Positions 45,921 through 55,153 of a stretch of 64,000 bases of DNA are shown in pieces; position 1 is the stretch's first letter; every line of letters begins with the position of its first letter. Origin of the DNA: Streptomyces sp. WZ-12. GTDB taxonomy: Bacteria; Actinomycetota; Actinomycetes; Streptomycetales; Streptomycetaceae. A model generated the notes under the pieces. That model did no database searches. It was not told where the DNA came from and saw only the letters and a list, made by a program, of their open reading frames with translations. The stretch spans positions 372,001 to 436,000 of the forward strand of contig NZ_CP118574.1 of assembly GCF_028898845.1 (NCBI RefSeq). Direction: 5' to 3'. The position numbers and the translations under genes were made by a program.

Positions 45921-45994
45921 GCACTCCCCCGCGGTGAAGCGGGCACGGTCGATCAGGTGGACCCGACGGACCGGAGCCGCCCGCCGGCTGACGC

Positions 45995-46016
45995 GCGGCC
46001 CCGCTCGGCGGGCCGC
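45995..46016. terminator. Hairpin between kinase and flavin oxygenase genes
   Basis: GCGGCCC (45995-46001) and GGGCCGC (46010-46016) form a perfect 7-bp stem with an 8-base loop between convergent genes. Confidence 0.5.
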
Positions 46017-47252
46017 TCAGATCAGCGGGCTGATCTGGTCCTCGATGCCGAGCAGGGCCCGGCCGTAGATCTCGTTGGCGATGGCGGGGTTGATCATCGC
46101 GTGGCGGCTGCCGGTCTCCAGGTCGCGCCAGATGCGTTGCAGCGGGTGTTCGTCGGCGAAGCTCCTGGCGCCCTGCACGTTCAGCAGGACGTCCAGCGCC
46201 TCGCGTGCGCGGCGGGCGACGGTGGCGATGTCCATCCGCACCCGGGCCCGGTCGGACAGGGGCATGGGGCGGCCGCTCGCCGCCCAGTCGTCGACGTCGT
46301 CGGCCGCGCGCATCAGGTGGAGGGTTGCGGTGTCGACGAGTTGAGCGGCCTCGGCGATCTGGGTCTGGGTGGCGGGGGCCTCGCGGGCGTCCGCGTAGAA
46401 GGTGTGCGAGATGCCGCGTCCCTGGGCGAGCGAGGCCAGCACCAGTTCCAGGCCGCCGCGGGCCAGGCCCAGTAGCGGGCTGGCGAGGGAGAGGGCGAGC
46501 GCGGGGACGAATGCCGCGCGGTACAGGGCCTCGTCGCGGAACTCGGTCGGGTACTCGCCCCGTCTCGCGTCGGTCACCGACAGGATGCGGTGCGCGGGGA
46601 CGAAGACGCCGTCGGCGACGACGGTGTTGCTTCCGGTGCCGCGCATCCCGGCCACGTGCCAGGTGTCCTCGATCGTCAGTCGGTCCATGGGTACCAACGC
46701 CAGCCCTTGGTAGAGCTGTTCGCCGGACTCCGCGGTGACGGGGATGCCGAGCAGCGCCCACTGGGCGTGGTGGCAGCCGGACGCGAAGCCCCACCGTCCG
46801 GAGATGACCTGTCCCCCGTCGGCCGCCCGGCTCGTGCCCTGGGGAGGGAGGGCGGAACAGGCGCGGGCGCGGGGGTTCGGCCCGTAGACCTCGCGCTGGG
46901 CGCGTTCGGGGTAGAGGCCGATGAGCCAGCCGGAGATGTTGATCAGGCTGGCGGTCCAGGCGGTGGAGCCGCAGCCGCGGCCGAGTTCCGCACCCACCTC
47001 AAGGAGGGTGCGGATGCTTGCCTGGTGGCCGCCGAACCGCTCGGGAAGCGTGATGCCGAGCAGGCCGGCCTCGTCGAGCGCCGTGATGTTCTCCTCGGCG
47101 ACCCGTCGGTCCTGCTCGGTTCGGGCGGCGTTGCGTCGGAGCAAGTCGACCAGTCCGGCGGCCCGTTGGGGCAAGGCGCTCCGGGCTTCGACCGCTACCG
47201 GTCCCGCGGCGGTCGTCGCCCGGGGCGTTCCGTTCGTCGTGCCGTGCGTCAT
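46017..47252 (-). CDS. Acyl-CoA dehydrogenase-fold flavin-dependent monooxygenase
   Basis: This is a 411-residue protein from the ATG at 47252 (minus strand), with GAGGAGAG upstream. It has the acyl-CoA dehydrogenase fold (GLLGITLPERFGGHQA, then WGFASGCHHAQWALLG). The C-terminal domain is the Acyl-CoA_dh_2/HsaA type found in two-component oxygenases such as HsaA and HpaB relatives. The catalytic Glu of true dehydrogenases is not evident. It would hydroxylate an aromatic or polyketide-like substrate using reduced flavin from a separate reductase, which is not encoded nearby. Confidence 0.82.
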   Translation of the reverse strand: MTHGTTNGTPRATTAAGPVAVEARSALPQRAAGLVDLLRRNAARTEQDRRVAEENITALDEAGLLGITLPERFGGHQASIRTLLEVGAELGRGCGSTAWTASLINISGWLIGLYPERAQREVYGPNPRARACSALPPQGTSRAADGGQVISGRWGFASGCHHAQWALLGIPVTAESGEQLYQGLALVPMDRLTIEDTWHVAGMRGTGSNTVVADGVFVPAHRILSVTDARRGEYPTEFRDEALYRAAFVPALALSLASPLLGLARGGLELVLASLAQGRGISHTFYADAREAPATQTQIAEAAQLVDTATLHLMRAADDVDDWAASGRPMPLSDRARVRMDIATVARRAREALDVLLNVQGARSFADEHPLQRIWRDLETGSRHAMINPAIANEIYGRALLGIEDQISPLI

Positions 47253-47466
47253 GGGGTGCTCTCCTCCACCTCCGGGTGCCCCGCCGCAGAGGGGAAGCGC
47301 CCCGACTCGCCTCATGGAAACCTCGTGGATCGCTGCCGGACGGCGGTGGAGGGCGCGCCGTACGCGGTCCTCCCCCACCCGCGCGGCACGTTCCGACCGT
47401 CCTGCCGGTCCCCCAACCTACCCAGCCGTAACGGGTGTACCGGTCACCACGTCTCACCGGTCGCGG

Positions 47467-47961
47467 TCAGCCCTTGGTGGCCGCCCGGCGCGGCGGGCGC
47501 GGGCGGGCGCGCCGCAGGCGGCGCAGTTTGCCGGCGAAGGCCAGTGCGGAGACGCCGAAGAAGACGCCGGTCAACGCCAACCAGCGGCCCAGGAAGACGT
47601 CTTCGGACAGCCGGGTCGCACCCGTGTAGGGGGTGGAGAGGCCGAGGATGAGGGGGAACCAGACGAGCAGCAGGAGGCCGGAGAGGAAGGCGGGGACCCG
47701 GAGGTAGTTGATCCAGGGCGAGGCGGGCAACGGGGCGGGGGTGCGGTGCCGCAGCACGGTGTGCACCGATGTGTCGGCCAGGGAGTACAGCGGGAGCAGG
47801 ATCAGGTCGTGGAGGATCGCCGCGCCGACGAACCAGACGGCCACGGTCAGCGGTCGGACGGCGAACAGGCGCACCACGGCGTAGCCGGTGAGGGCGAAGG
47901 AGCAGAGCAGGACGAGGAGATGGAGGGGGTTGGCGCCGTACCAGCGCGCGAAGCGGGCCAT
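47467..47961 (-). CDS. Four-helix membrane protein next to the fused oxidoreductase
   Basis: This is a 164-residue membrane protein from the ATG at 47961 (minus strand). Four hydrophobic segments are visible (HLLVLLCSFALTGYAVV and others), with conserved His residues near helix ends (ANPLHLL, AAILHDLILLPLY). A very basic C-terminus follows. It starts two bases after the stop of the fused cytochrome b/molybdopterin gene, so it is probably an accessory subunit. No named family was recognised. Confidence 0.65.
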   Translation of the reverse strand: MARFARWYGANPLHLLVLLCSFALTGYAVVRLFAVRPLTVAVWFVGAAILHDLILLPLYSLADTSVHTVLRHRTPAPLPASPWINYLRVPAFLSGLLLLVWFPLILGLSTPYTGATRLSEDVFLGRWLALTGVFFGVSALAFAGKLRRLRRARPRPPRRAATKG

Positions 47962-47963
47962 GG

Positions 47964-49397
47964 TCAGGTCCTGAAGGTGAGGCGGCGGACCCACTTGGTG
48001 TTGTTCACACCGGGGTTGGCCGGGACGATGATGCGGGCCGGGTATCCGTGGTCGAGGGAGAGGTCCGCGCCATTGACGCGCAGGGCGAGCAGCGAGCGGG
48101 GGTCGTGGATCTGGTTGCCGCGCAGCATCACCGAGCTGTAGGGGCCGGGGGGTTGGACGGATTCCACCAGGACGCTGCGGGCGTGCGGCAGGCCGGCCAG
48201 GGCGGCGAGGTCGGTCAGCCGCAGGCCGTTCCAGTGCTGGTCGGGGGTGGACCAGCCCTCGACGCAGGCGATCGGCAGGGCGGCGCTGTGCCGGTCCATG
48301 GCGAGGAGTTGGTCGCGGGTGAAGCGCAGTGGCGGGCCGTGGCCGTGGATCTCCAGCCGCCAGTCGGGGCCGACGTGCGCCGGGGTGACGCCGAGGGTCG
48401 CGGCCGTCTTGTTGATCTGGAAGCCGTTCGGGCCGGTGCCCGGCTCGCGGTTGTGCGGGGCCAGCAGGGCGGTGCTCCGCAGCCGGCCGCCGATGCTCTG
48501 ACCGGCGGTGACCAGGAGGAGCAGCAGTGAGCCCCCGCCCACCATGGCCAGCGCGCCGCGGCGGGTCATCGTCGGCGCGGCGGGGGCGGTGGGGACCAGG
48601 CCGTCGGGGTCGGGGGGTTCGGGCCGGGTGTGCGCGAGGTCGGTGCGCAGTTCGGCGGCGAGGCTGCGGGAGCGCAGGGCGCGGGTCATGCGTCCCAGTC
48701 GGATGCTGACGTGGACGACGAAGGCGGCGACGAGGATCCAGGCACCGTAGAAGTGCAGCGTGTAGAAGGAGCCCGGGAAGACGTAGAGGAGCTGGATGTT
48801 GAGGAGGCCGGTGGCGAATTCGAAGATGGCCCCGCCGACCAGAAACAGCAGGGAGAGTCGCTCCAGTCCGTGGGCGAGGTTGCGGACGGGCAGCCAGGTG
48901 AACAGTTTCGGGATCACCGACCACAACTTGGCCAGCAGCACCGGCATCAGGACGACTCCCAGCGTCACGTGCACGCCCTGGGTGAGCCGGTACAACCAGG
49001 CGGGGTGGGTGGGCCAGTCGAACAGGTAGAAGCCCAACAGGCCCTTGTCGGGGGTCTGGTCGTTGAGCGGGTCCAGCCCCGGGTTGTAGGCGGCGTAGGA
49101 GAGCGCGCCGGTGAGGAACATCAGCGGGATGCCGAACAGCAGCACCAGGCCGAACACCGAGGTCAGCCAGGGTCCGCGGAGCGGGCTGCGCCAGAACCCG
49201 GTGCGGAACGGGCCTGGTGGCGGCGGCAGCTCGGCAACCCGCCGGGCCAGTGCCGCCCCACCGGCGACGACGCGGGCGGCCTGCGCCGCCGCGGCGGTCC
49301 GAATCCGCCGCAACCACCGCCGGCCGCGGGGCGTTGGGCGGCCGGGCTTGCCGGGGCTGCCCGGCTCTGGCGGTCGTCCGCCACCGTCCATCGGCAT
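47964..49397 (-). CDS. Cytochrome b-type membrane domain fused to sulfite oxidase-fold molybdopterin domain
   Basis: This is a 477-residue protein from the ATG at 49397 (minus strand) after CGAGGAGAG. A basic, Pro-rich N-terminus precedes four or more helices (about 75-250) with His residues that could ligate haem (RLTQGVHVTLG, FYTLHFYGAW, FVVHVSIRLG). After a linker and a further helix comes a sulfite oxidase-fold domain (about 320-477). Its molybdenum ligand is Cys in LPIACVEGWSTP, followed by WNGLRLTDLAAL and GYPARIIVP. It would oxidise or reduce an extracytoplasmic substrate, passing electrons to the membrane. It is divergent from a split version of the same pair. Confidence 0.85.
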   Translation of the reverse strand: MPMDGGGRPPEPGSPGKPGRPTPRGRRWLRRIRTAAAAQAARVVAGGAALARRVAELPPPPGPFRTGFWRSPLRGPWLTSVFGLVLLFGIPLMFLTGALSYAAYNPGLDPLNDQTPDKGLLGFYLFDWPTHPAWLYRLTQGVHVTLGVVLMPVLLAKLWSVIPKLFTWLPVRNLAHGLERLSLLFLVGGAIFEFATGLLNIQLLYVFPGSFYTLHFYGAWILVAAFVVHVSIRLGRMTRALRSRSLAAELRTDLAHTRPEPPDPDGLVPTAPAAPTMTRRGALAMVGGGSLLLLLVTAGQSIGGRLRSTALLAPHNREPGTGPNGFQINKTAATLGVTPAHVGPDWRLEIHGHGPPLRFTRDQLLAMDRHSAALPIACVEGWSTPDQHWNGLRLTDLAALAGLPHARSVLVESVQPPGPYSSVMLRGNQIHDPRSLLALRVNGADLSLDHGYPARIIVPANPGVNNTKWVRRLTFRT

Positions 49398-49703
49398 TCT
49401 CTCTCCTCGTGGGGTCGGCCGCCCTCCGGTGTCGGGGGCGGCGTCCGGGGCACGCGCGCATGCCTGGCGCCCGGTCGACTTCAAGGTGGCGCAGGTCCGC
49501 CAGCCGATCGCGCCCGACGTGCGGACGCGTGCCTGGTACTAGCCGAACGGACGACGTGTTGAGCGGCGGGCCCGACGGGTTCCCTCGTGCCGACCTCATC
49601 GTGCTGCGGCGTACCCGCCGCGGCAGCGAAGCGGGGCTTACGAAACGCTGACGTCGGGGCGCGCGGGGTGGTCAGCGCCCCGGGCCGATGCTCTGCTGGT
49701 CAC

Positions 49704-50420
49704 ATGGTCAGCGAAAGACAAGGCAGGCCCGTCGGCCGGCGGTTGGTCCTGGGGATGCTCGGGCTCGGCGCCGCGGGCGTGGCGCTCGGGCCGCCGCTAC
49801 AAGACGGCCTCAACGCGGCGCTCGCCGGCGTGCGCGAGGGGGATCCCACCGGCATCACGGGCCTGCTGCCCGGCTCCGGCGGCTTCCGTTTCTACTCGGT
49901 TGCGCCCTCGGTTCCGCAACGGACCGCCGCCGACTACCGGCTCGCCGTGGACGGGCTCGTCGAGCGCCCGACGACGTACTCCCTGGCGGACCTCCAACGG
50001 CTGCCGCGCACCCGACTGGTGAAGGACGTGCAGTGCGTGACCGGTTGGCGGGTTCCCCAGACGCCGTTCACGGGCGTGCGGCTGTCCCGGCTGCTCGACG
50101 CGGCGGGGGTGCGGCCCGGGGCCGGGGCCGTGCGCTTCACCTGCTTCGACGGCGTCTACAGCGAGAGCCTCACCCTGGAGCAGGCCCGGCGGTCGGACAT
50201 GTTGGTCGCCTACGCGATGAACGACCGGCCGGTGACGCACGCGCACGGCGGGCCGGTCCGGCTGTACGCCGCGCCGATGTACTTCTACAAGTCCGCGAAG
50301 TGGCTGTCCGGCATCACCGTCACCGACCGCGTGCAGCCCGGCTATTGGGAACGGTACGGGTACGACGTGGATGCCTGGGTCGGCAAGTCGAACGGGCGGG
50401 ACGATGCCGGCATTGACTGA
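49704..50420 (+). CDS. Exported sulfite oxidase-fold molybdopterin oxidoreductase
   Basis: This is a 238-residue protein from ATG 49704. The N-terminus (RQGRPVGRRLVLGMLGLGAAG) is basic then hydrophobic and resembles a Tat-type signal, suited to a cofactor-loaded enzyme, though only one Arg pair is near the core. The molybdopterin domain carries the Cys ligand in VKDVQCVTGWRVP, then GVRLSRLLDAAGV and a C-terminal KWLSGITV. Substrate unknown; relatives reduce methionine sulfoxide (YedY) or oxidise sulfite. It overlaps the following cytochrome b gene by 17 bases. Confidence 0.85.
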   Translation: MVSERQGRPVGRRLVLGMLGLGAAGVALGPPLQDGLNAALAGVREGDPTGITGLLPGSGGFRFYSVAPSVPQRTAADYRLAVDGLVERPTTYSLADLQRLPRTRLVKDVQCVTGWRVPQTPFTGVRLSRLLDAAGVRPGAGAVRFTCFDGVYSESLTLEQARRSDMLVAYAMNDRPVTHAHGGPVRLYAAPMYFYKSAKWLSGITVTDRVQPGYWERYGYDVDAWVGKSNGRDDAGID

Positions 50421-51033
50421 GCGGACGGTCGTGCCGCGCGACGCGGAGCGGTTGCGGCGGTTCACCGCAGCCGAACGGTGGATTCACCGGGGCACGGCGG
50501 TGTTGATGGGCATCGCGCTGGTCACCGCGGCCTGCCTGTACGTCCCTTCCCTGGCCGAGCTCGTGGGTCGCCGCCGGCTGGTGGTCACCGTGCACGAGTG
50601 GGCGGGAATCGCGTTGCCGGTGCCGATGTTGTTGGGGCTCGCCTCGCGGGCCTTCCGGGCGGACCTGGGCCGGCTGAACCGGTTCGGCCCGCAGGACCGC
50701 GGCTGGTTGCGGGCGGCCCTGCGCGGGCGGCGCCGGCGCCCGGCGGGAAAGTTCAACGCCGGGCAGAAGCTGTATGCGGCGTTGGTGGCCGGAGCGGCGC
50801 TCGTCCTCATCGGCACCGGTCTGGTGCTGTGGTTCCCGAGCCTGGTGCCGTTGCTCTGGCGGACCGGAGCGACCCTGGTCCACGACTGGACCGCCCTGCT
50901 CGTCAGCGCCCTCGTCCTCGGCCACATCTGGATGGCCGCCCGAGCCCCGGAGGCCCGCCGCGGGCTGCGCACCGGCTACGTCGCGCGTGCCTGGGCCAGG
51001 CGGGAACATCCGCTGTGGGAGGAAGAGTCCTGA
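50404..51033 (+). CDS. Cytochrome b561/formate dehydrogenase gamma-like membrane subunit
   Basis: This is a 209-residue protein from ATG 50404 with GGGCGGGA upstream. Four helices carry His residues placed for haem b ligation (AAERWIHRGTAVL, VTVHEWAGIALP, ATLVHDWTALLV, LGHIWMAAR). It would connect the exported molybdoenzyme encoded just upstream to the quinone pool. The genes overlap and are clearly an operon. Confidence 0.85.
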   Translation: MPALTERTVVPRDAERLRRFTAAERWIHRGTAVLMGIALVTAACLYVPSLAELVGRRRLVVTVHEWAGIALPVPMLLGLASRAFRADLGRLNRFGPQDRGWLRAALRGRRRRPAGKFNAGQKLYAALVAGAALVLIGTGLVLWFPSLVPLLWRTGATLVHDWTALLVSALVLGHIWMAARAPEARRGLRTGYVARAWARREHPLWEEES

Positions 51034-51160
51034 GGTGGGGAGGAGGAGGGGGCGGCGGTGCGGTAACGGGTGGGCGGCGACCGGTACTTCAGCCGGGCCC
51101 GCGGGGGCGGCGACCACCACAGCGGCCTCGCACCCTCCGCACCACCACCCTCCTTCCTCC

Positions 51161-52624
51161 TCAGGCAGTCGGCCGCACTCCCGCGCGCCCGCTCCCCCGC
51201 GGCCACCGGCGCCCGTTGGCGCGCAACAAGGCACCCGTCACGACGGCCAGGGCGGCGGCGCCGTAGGTGACCGCCTGGAGGGGGAAGCCGATCAGCAGGG
51301 GTCCGGCGAGGTACAGGACGGCGGCGGCAAGGGGGACGGCCAGCCATTCCCAACGGCCGTCCAGGGCCACGAGGGCGACGACGGGCAGGGCGTACCAGGG
51401 GTAGTTGGGCGAGACCAGTAGCAGGGTGGTGCCGGTCGTCAACAGGGCGCCGCGCCAGGGGTGTTCGGGGTCACCGCGCAGCCAGACACAGCCGGCGAGC
51501 AGGGCGAGCAGCACGACGACGACCGCGCCCGCGGCGGCGTCCGGCAGGAGCAGCCGCGGCAGGGCGAAGCGCTGCACGTGCCCGGCTGCGTAGCCCTCCT
51601 CCTGGAGGTATCCGGGCAGATAGCCCAGGACTTGGGCGCCGGACGCGAGGACGTACGGCAGGTAGAGCACCGCGACGGTGGCGAGCAGGGGTGCGACCAG
51701 GCGCACCACCTGGGCCGGTCTGCGCCGGCCGGACAGGGCGCCGGGCAGCGCCAGGACGGGCAGCAGTTTGACGGCGATCGCGGCGCCGAGGAGGGCGCCG
51801 CGGCGGCTCCCGGCGGTGGCGGTGCCGAGGGCGAGCACGGTGAGCAGGACGCCGAGGGTGTCGATGTGGGCGTTGTTGACCGCTTCGAAGGGGACGAGCG
51901 GGCACCATGCCCAGAGGGCCACGAGGGCGGGGGCCCGGGCAGGGTCGACGCGCCTGCGCGCCACCGCGAGCAGGGCGAGGGTGGTGCTGAACGCCAGGGC
52001 GGCGCCGCCGACTTGGAGTGGCTTGTGTCGACTGTCCGGTGGTGAGAGGGCGTGCACCGCGAGGAACCAGCCCTCGGCGAGCGGCGGGTAGATGGTGGGG
52101 ACGGTGGGGCGGTTGATGCGGGTGCACAGCCCGCTGTCGGTGTGGGCCAGGGTCGGACCAGTGCAGGGGCGTTGGGTGGGGAAGAGCCAGTCGTCGCGGA
52201 GGCCGGCGAGTTGGGGTGCGGCGGGCGGGTGGGTGTAGGGCGACGTGCCGGCGGCCTGGACGCGGCCGTCCCAGGCGTAGCGGTACATGTCGGTGCTGGT
52301 GCGGGGTGGGGCGGCCAGTCCGGCCAACGCGACGGCGGCGGCTCCGGCCAGGACGAGTCCGGTGGCGGTGCGCGCCGGGATCTTGCGCACGGCCCACGCG
52401 GCGGCGGCGAAGAGCGCCCAGGCGATGGCTTGGCCGGCGAGGAGGCGGCCGGGGGCACCGTGACTGTCGCCGGCGCGGAGCGTGGTGACGAGCACGGCGG
52501 TGAGGGCGGCGAGGAGGGCGGCGGTAACTGCGGTGCGGATGCGGGGGGTTGTGGGCTTCGCGGGTGCGGTGGGGCGGCGGGAGGGCGGCGGGGACAGGTG
52601 GTGGGGGGCGGCGCTGTTGGTCAT
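51161..52624 (-). CDS. GT-C-fold polyprenol-dependent mannosyltransferase-like protein (GT87/DUF2029 type)
   Basis: This is a 487-residue membrane protein with about 11-12 helices. It starts at the ATG at 52624 (minus strand), overlapping the methyltransferase stop (ATGA). DMYRYAWDGRVQAAGTSPY is the typical first extracytoplasmic loop with acidic residues, and later VPFEAVNNAHIDTLGVLL and SPNYPWYALPV fit GT-C glycosyltransferases of the GT87 kind. It would transfer a sugar from a polyprenyl phosphate donor outside the membrane. It is last in a four-gene overlapping operon. Confidence 0.82.
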   Translation of the reverse strand: MTNSAAPHHLSPPPSRRPTAPAKPTTPRIRTAVTAALLAALTAVLVTTLRAGDSHGAPGRLLAGQAIAWALFAAAAWAVRKIPARTATGLVLAGAAAVALAGLAAPPRTSTDMYRYAWDGRVQAAGTSPYTHPPAAPQLAGLRDDWLFPTQRPCTGPTLAHTDSGLCTRINRPTVPTIYPPLAEGWFLAVHALSPPDSRHKPLQVGGAALAFSTTLALLAVARRRVDPARAPALVALWAWCPLVPFEAVNNAHIDTLGVLLTVLALGTATAGSRRGALLGAAIAVKLLPVLALPGALSGRRRPAQVVRLVAPLLATVAVLYLPYVLASGAQVLGYLPGYLQEEGYAAGHVQRFALPRLLLPDAAAGAVVVVLLALLAGCVWLRGDPEHPWRGALLTTGTTLLLVSPNYPWYALPVVALVALDGRWEWLAVPLAAAVLYLAGPLLIGFPLQAVTYGAAALAVVTGALLRANGRRWPRGSGRAGVRPTA

Positions 52625-53493
52625 CGGTGGTCGGGCCTTGCGGTGGGGGTGGGGTGTGGTTCGTGCCGCCCGGGGTCCGGGCGGTGCAGTGCCATGAACG
52701 GGCGGCCGCCGGCCGTCCATGCGTCGGTCGGGTGCCAGTCCGCCGCGGCGGCGGCGCGCAGCAGGGCGGTGGTGCCCAGGCGGGCCCAGGGGAAGGGGCA
52801 GCCGTGGCGGCCCCGGGCGTCCTCGACGCGGACGGTGAGGTGCTCGTCCACGTCGTGCGCGGCGACCTCGACCAGCAGGCGCCCGCCCGGGGTGACCAGG
52901 GCGCGGAGGCGGGCGAGCAGGGCGACCGGATCGCCGCCCATGCCGATGTTGCCGTCCATGAGCAGCGCGGTGCTCCAACGGCCCTCCGCCGGCAGGCGGT
53001 CGAAGACGGACCTCCGCACGGCCCGGCCGCCGCGGCGGCGGGTGTGGGCCACGGCGGCCGGGCTGACGTCCACGCCCAGCGCGGGCGTGCCCCGGGCGGA
53101 CAGCGCGACCACCATGCGGCCGGGGCCACACCCGGCGTCGAGGACGGGGCCGAGGCAACGGTGCAGCACGCTGGTGTCGGCGGCGTCGGGGGCCGCGCAC
53201 CAGCGCTCGACGTCCAGGGGCAGCAGGTCGCCCCGCCAACCGGGGCCCTGTGGAGGGTCCGAGGCCGACAGGCGGCGTAGGAAGAGCGGGCCGCGGGCGG
53301 TGCGCAGGGCGCGGGCGTAGGGGGGGTCCGCCCACGGCTCGCCCGCGTGCGCGGGGGCGGGTTGGTCGGTGCGGGGTGTCGCCGTGGGTGGCTGGACCGG
53401 TGCCGCGCGCTCGACCAGCGGGTACCGGCCGAGCGCGGTGCGGTGCGGCGGCGCGGCGGCGACGCCCTCCGTGCCGCTGGGCCGGCCGCTCAC
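52621..53493 (-). CDS. Class I SAM-dependent methyltransferase
   Basis: This is a 290-residue protein whose stop overlaps the GT-C start and whose start overlaps the DUF2064 stop. Motif I is VLDAGCGPGRMVVAL, motif II LGVDVSPAAV, and a later GDPVALLARLRALVTPGGRLLVEV fits post-motif sequences. A proline-rich N-terminus (1-60) has no known fold. The methyl acceptor is unknown; the context (three glycosyltransferase-like genes) suggests a sugar or glycolipid intermediate. Confidence 0.86.
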   Translation of the reverse strand: MSGRPSGTEGVAAAPPHRTALGRYPLVERAAPVQPPTATPRTDQPAPAHAGEPWADPPYARALRTARGPLFLRRLSASDPPQGPGWRGDLLPLDVERWCAAPDAADTSVLHRCLGPVLDAGCGPGRMVVALSARGTPALGVDVSPAAVAHTRRRGGRAVRRSVFDRLPAEGRWSTALLMDGNIGMGGDPVALLARLRALVTPGGRLLVEVAAHDVDEHLTVRVEDARGRHGCPFPWARLGTTALLRAAAAADWHPTDAWTAGGRPFMALHRPDPGRHEPHPTPTARPDHR

Positions 53494-54140
53494 CGGGCCA
53501 CCTTGGCCAGTGCGTTGGCGGTGGCGGCGAAGCGCGAACCGGGCGGGCAGCGGTCGGCGACCAGGGCGATGTCCGAGGCGGTGTCCACGTCACGCAGCTC
53601 CGGCAGGTCGGCGACGGTCAGCCCGGCGTCGGTGAGTCGGCGGCGCTGGGTCGCTCCGGTGCGGTCGGTGGACATCGGCACGCCGGGCACGAGGGTCGCG
53701 GCGTGCCTCGGGTCGGCGAAGCCCAACGCCCAGAACCCGCCGTCGGCGGCCGGCCCGAACCAGGCGTCGGGCGCGTCCCGGCCGATGTCCACCAGGTGGG
53801 CCGTGGTCAGTTGGGGGGTGTCCATGCCGACCAGGAGTGCCGGCCCGTCATCGCACTGGGCGAAGGCGGCCGCGATGCGCTCGTCCAGGCCGCCGGGTGC
53901 CTGGGGCACGACGTCGAAGCCGGGCGGCAGCCACGGGCCGGGGGCGCCGTCGAGGACGAGGACACGGCGCCGGGCGGGGGTCCGGAGCACCGTGTGCAGC
54001 GTGTCGGCGAGGGCGGCCGCGGCCAGGGTGGCCGCCTCGTGCGGCGTGTAGGGCGGGGTGAGCCGGGTCTTGGCCCGCCCGGGGACGGGCTCCTTGGCGA
54101 TGACCAGCAGCGTGGCCGCTCCTCCGGCCGGGGCGCTCAA
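53490..54140 (-). CDS. TIGR04282/DUF2064 nucleotidyl- or glycosyltransferase-like protein
   Basis: This is a 216-residue protein with a GT-A-like fold: VIAKEPVPGRAKTRLTP at the N-terminus, LVGMDTPQL as the metal-binding DxD-like motif and GPAADGGFWALGF. Relatives are annotated as arsenosugar biosynthesis glycosyltransferases, although no arsenic genes are here. It overlaps both neighbours by four bases. Confidence 0.84.
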   Translation of the reverse strand: MSAPAGGAATLLVIAKEPVPGRAKTRLTPPYTPHEAATLAAAALADTLHTVLRTPARRRVLVLDGAPGPWLPPGFDVVPQAPGGLDERIAAAFAQCDDGPALLVGMDTPQLTTAHLVDIGRDAPDAWFGPAADGGFWALGFADPRHAATLVPGVPMSTDRTGATQRRRLTDAGLTVADLPELRDVDTASDIALVADRCPPGSRFAATANALAKVAR

Positions 54141-54862
54141 CGCCCGGCTCCCGGGAGGCTCGTCGCCCGGACCGGTGTGGCGGCCGGCCGTTCGGCGAGC
54201 ACGGCGCGCATGTCGCGGACCGCGTGCCAGGTGCCGCGCCAGGTGCCGGTGACCTTGGAGCGCCCGGTGCGCGGGTGGTACGGCACGTCGGTCTCCCGCA
54301 CTCGCCAGCCGGCGTCCGCGGCGCGGACCAGCATTTGTAGCGGGTAGCCCGAACGCCGGTCGGTCAGGCCGAGGTCGATCAGCGGGACGCGGCGGGCGGC
54401 GCGCATCGGCCCGAGGTCGTGCAGTCGCAACCCGGTGCGCCCGCGGATCAGTCGGGCCAGTTCGAGGTTGGCCAGACGGGCGTGCAGGGGCCAGGCGCCC
54501 AGGGCCGTCGGGCGACGCCGCCCCAGGACCAGGTCGGCGGTGCCGTCGAGGACGGGCCCGGCGACGTCGGGGAGCCGTCGCGGGTCGAGGGAGGCGTCGC
54601 AGTCACAGAAGCAGACGACGTCCGCCGTAGCGGCGGTCAGGCCCGCGTGGCAGGCGGCGCCGAAGCCGCGGCGGGGCTCTCGGACGACGTGTGCGCCGAG
54701 GCTGCGGGCGATCTCGGGGGAACCGTCGGTGGAGCCGTTGTCGACGACGATCGCGCGCCAGCCCGGCGGAATCCGGTCCAGCACCCACGGGAGCGCCTGG
54801 GCCTCGTCGAGGCAGGGCAACACGACGTCGACCCGGGTCGGGGAGGTGGTTGTCTCACTCAC
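54137..54862 (-). CDS. GT2-family glycosyltransferase
   Basis: This is a 241-residue enzyme from GTG 54862 (minus strand) with AGGTGAGGGGG upstream. VVLPCLDEAQALPWVL and VVDNGSTDGSPEIARSL are the nucleotide-sugar binding strands, and CFCDCDAS is the DxD-type motif. The C-terminal GTWRGTWHAV replaces the usual membrane helices, so it is probably peripheral. Such proteins transfer a sugar to polyprenyl phosphate, which could feed the GT-C enzyme at the operon end. It is the first gene of the operon. Confidence 0.87.
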   Translation of the reverse strand: MSETTTSPTRVDVVLPCLDEAQALPWVLDRIPPGWRAIVVDNGSTDGSPEIARSLGAHVVREPRRGFGAACHAGLTAATADVVCFCDCDASLDPRRLPDVAGPVLDGTADLVLGRRRPTALGAWPLHARLANLELARLIRGRTGLRLHDLGPMRAARRVPLIDLGLTDRRSGYPLQMLVRAADAGWRVRETDVPYHPRTGRSKVTGTWRGTWHAVRDMRAVLAERPAATPVRATSLPGAGR

Positions 54863-54930
54863 CCCCCTCACCTTACGAGAACGAAAAGGACATAAGGGAT
54901 TTGACGTCCTTACAGATCGCTGACGTCCCA

Positions 54931-54976
54931 CGCCGGGATCACGCGTACCACCTCCCTCGCCGGGATCACGCGTACC
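54931..54976. repeat. Two direct copies of a 19-bp sequence (27-bp spacing)
   Basis: CGCCGGGATCACGCGTACC is present twice, identical, start to start 27 bases apart. It lies 69-114 bases upstream of the glycosyltransferase operon start and could be a regulator-binding site. Confidence 0.6.
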
Positions 54977-55153
54977 GCCCCTCGCCGTGGACCACCTCAC
55001 CGGGGGTCGGCGAAGCAGCCCGCTGAGCGGCGGAGAGCGGAGCGTCGAGCACGTGCACCGCGTACCCCACTACGACGAGCGCGGTCACGATCCACGAACC
55101 GATGGAGCCCGCACCGCCACTCCCCAGGGCCAACACGCGCCAAGTCGTCCCCG

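Noticed and set aside
51161..54862. Arsenosugar pathway suggested by the DUF2064 family name
   Set aside because: No ArsM, ArsR or radical SAM partner; the context fits general glycosylation better.
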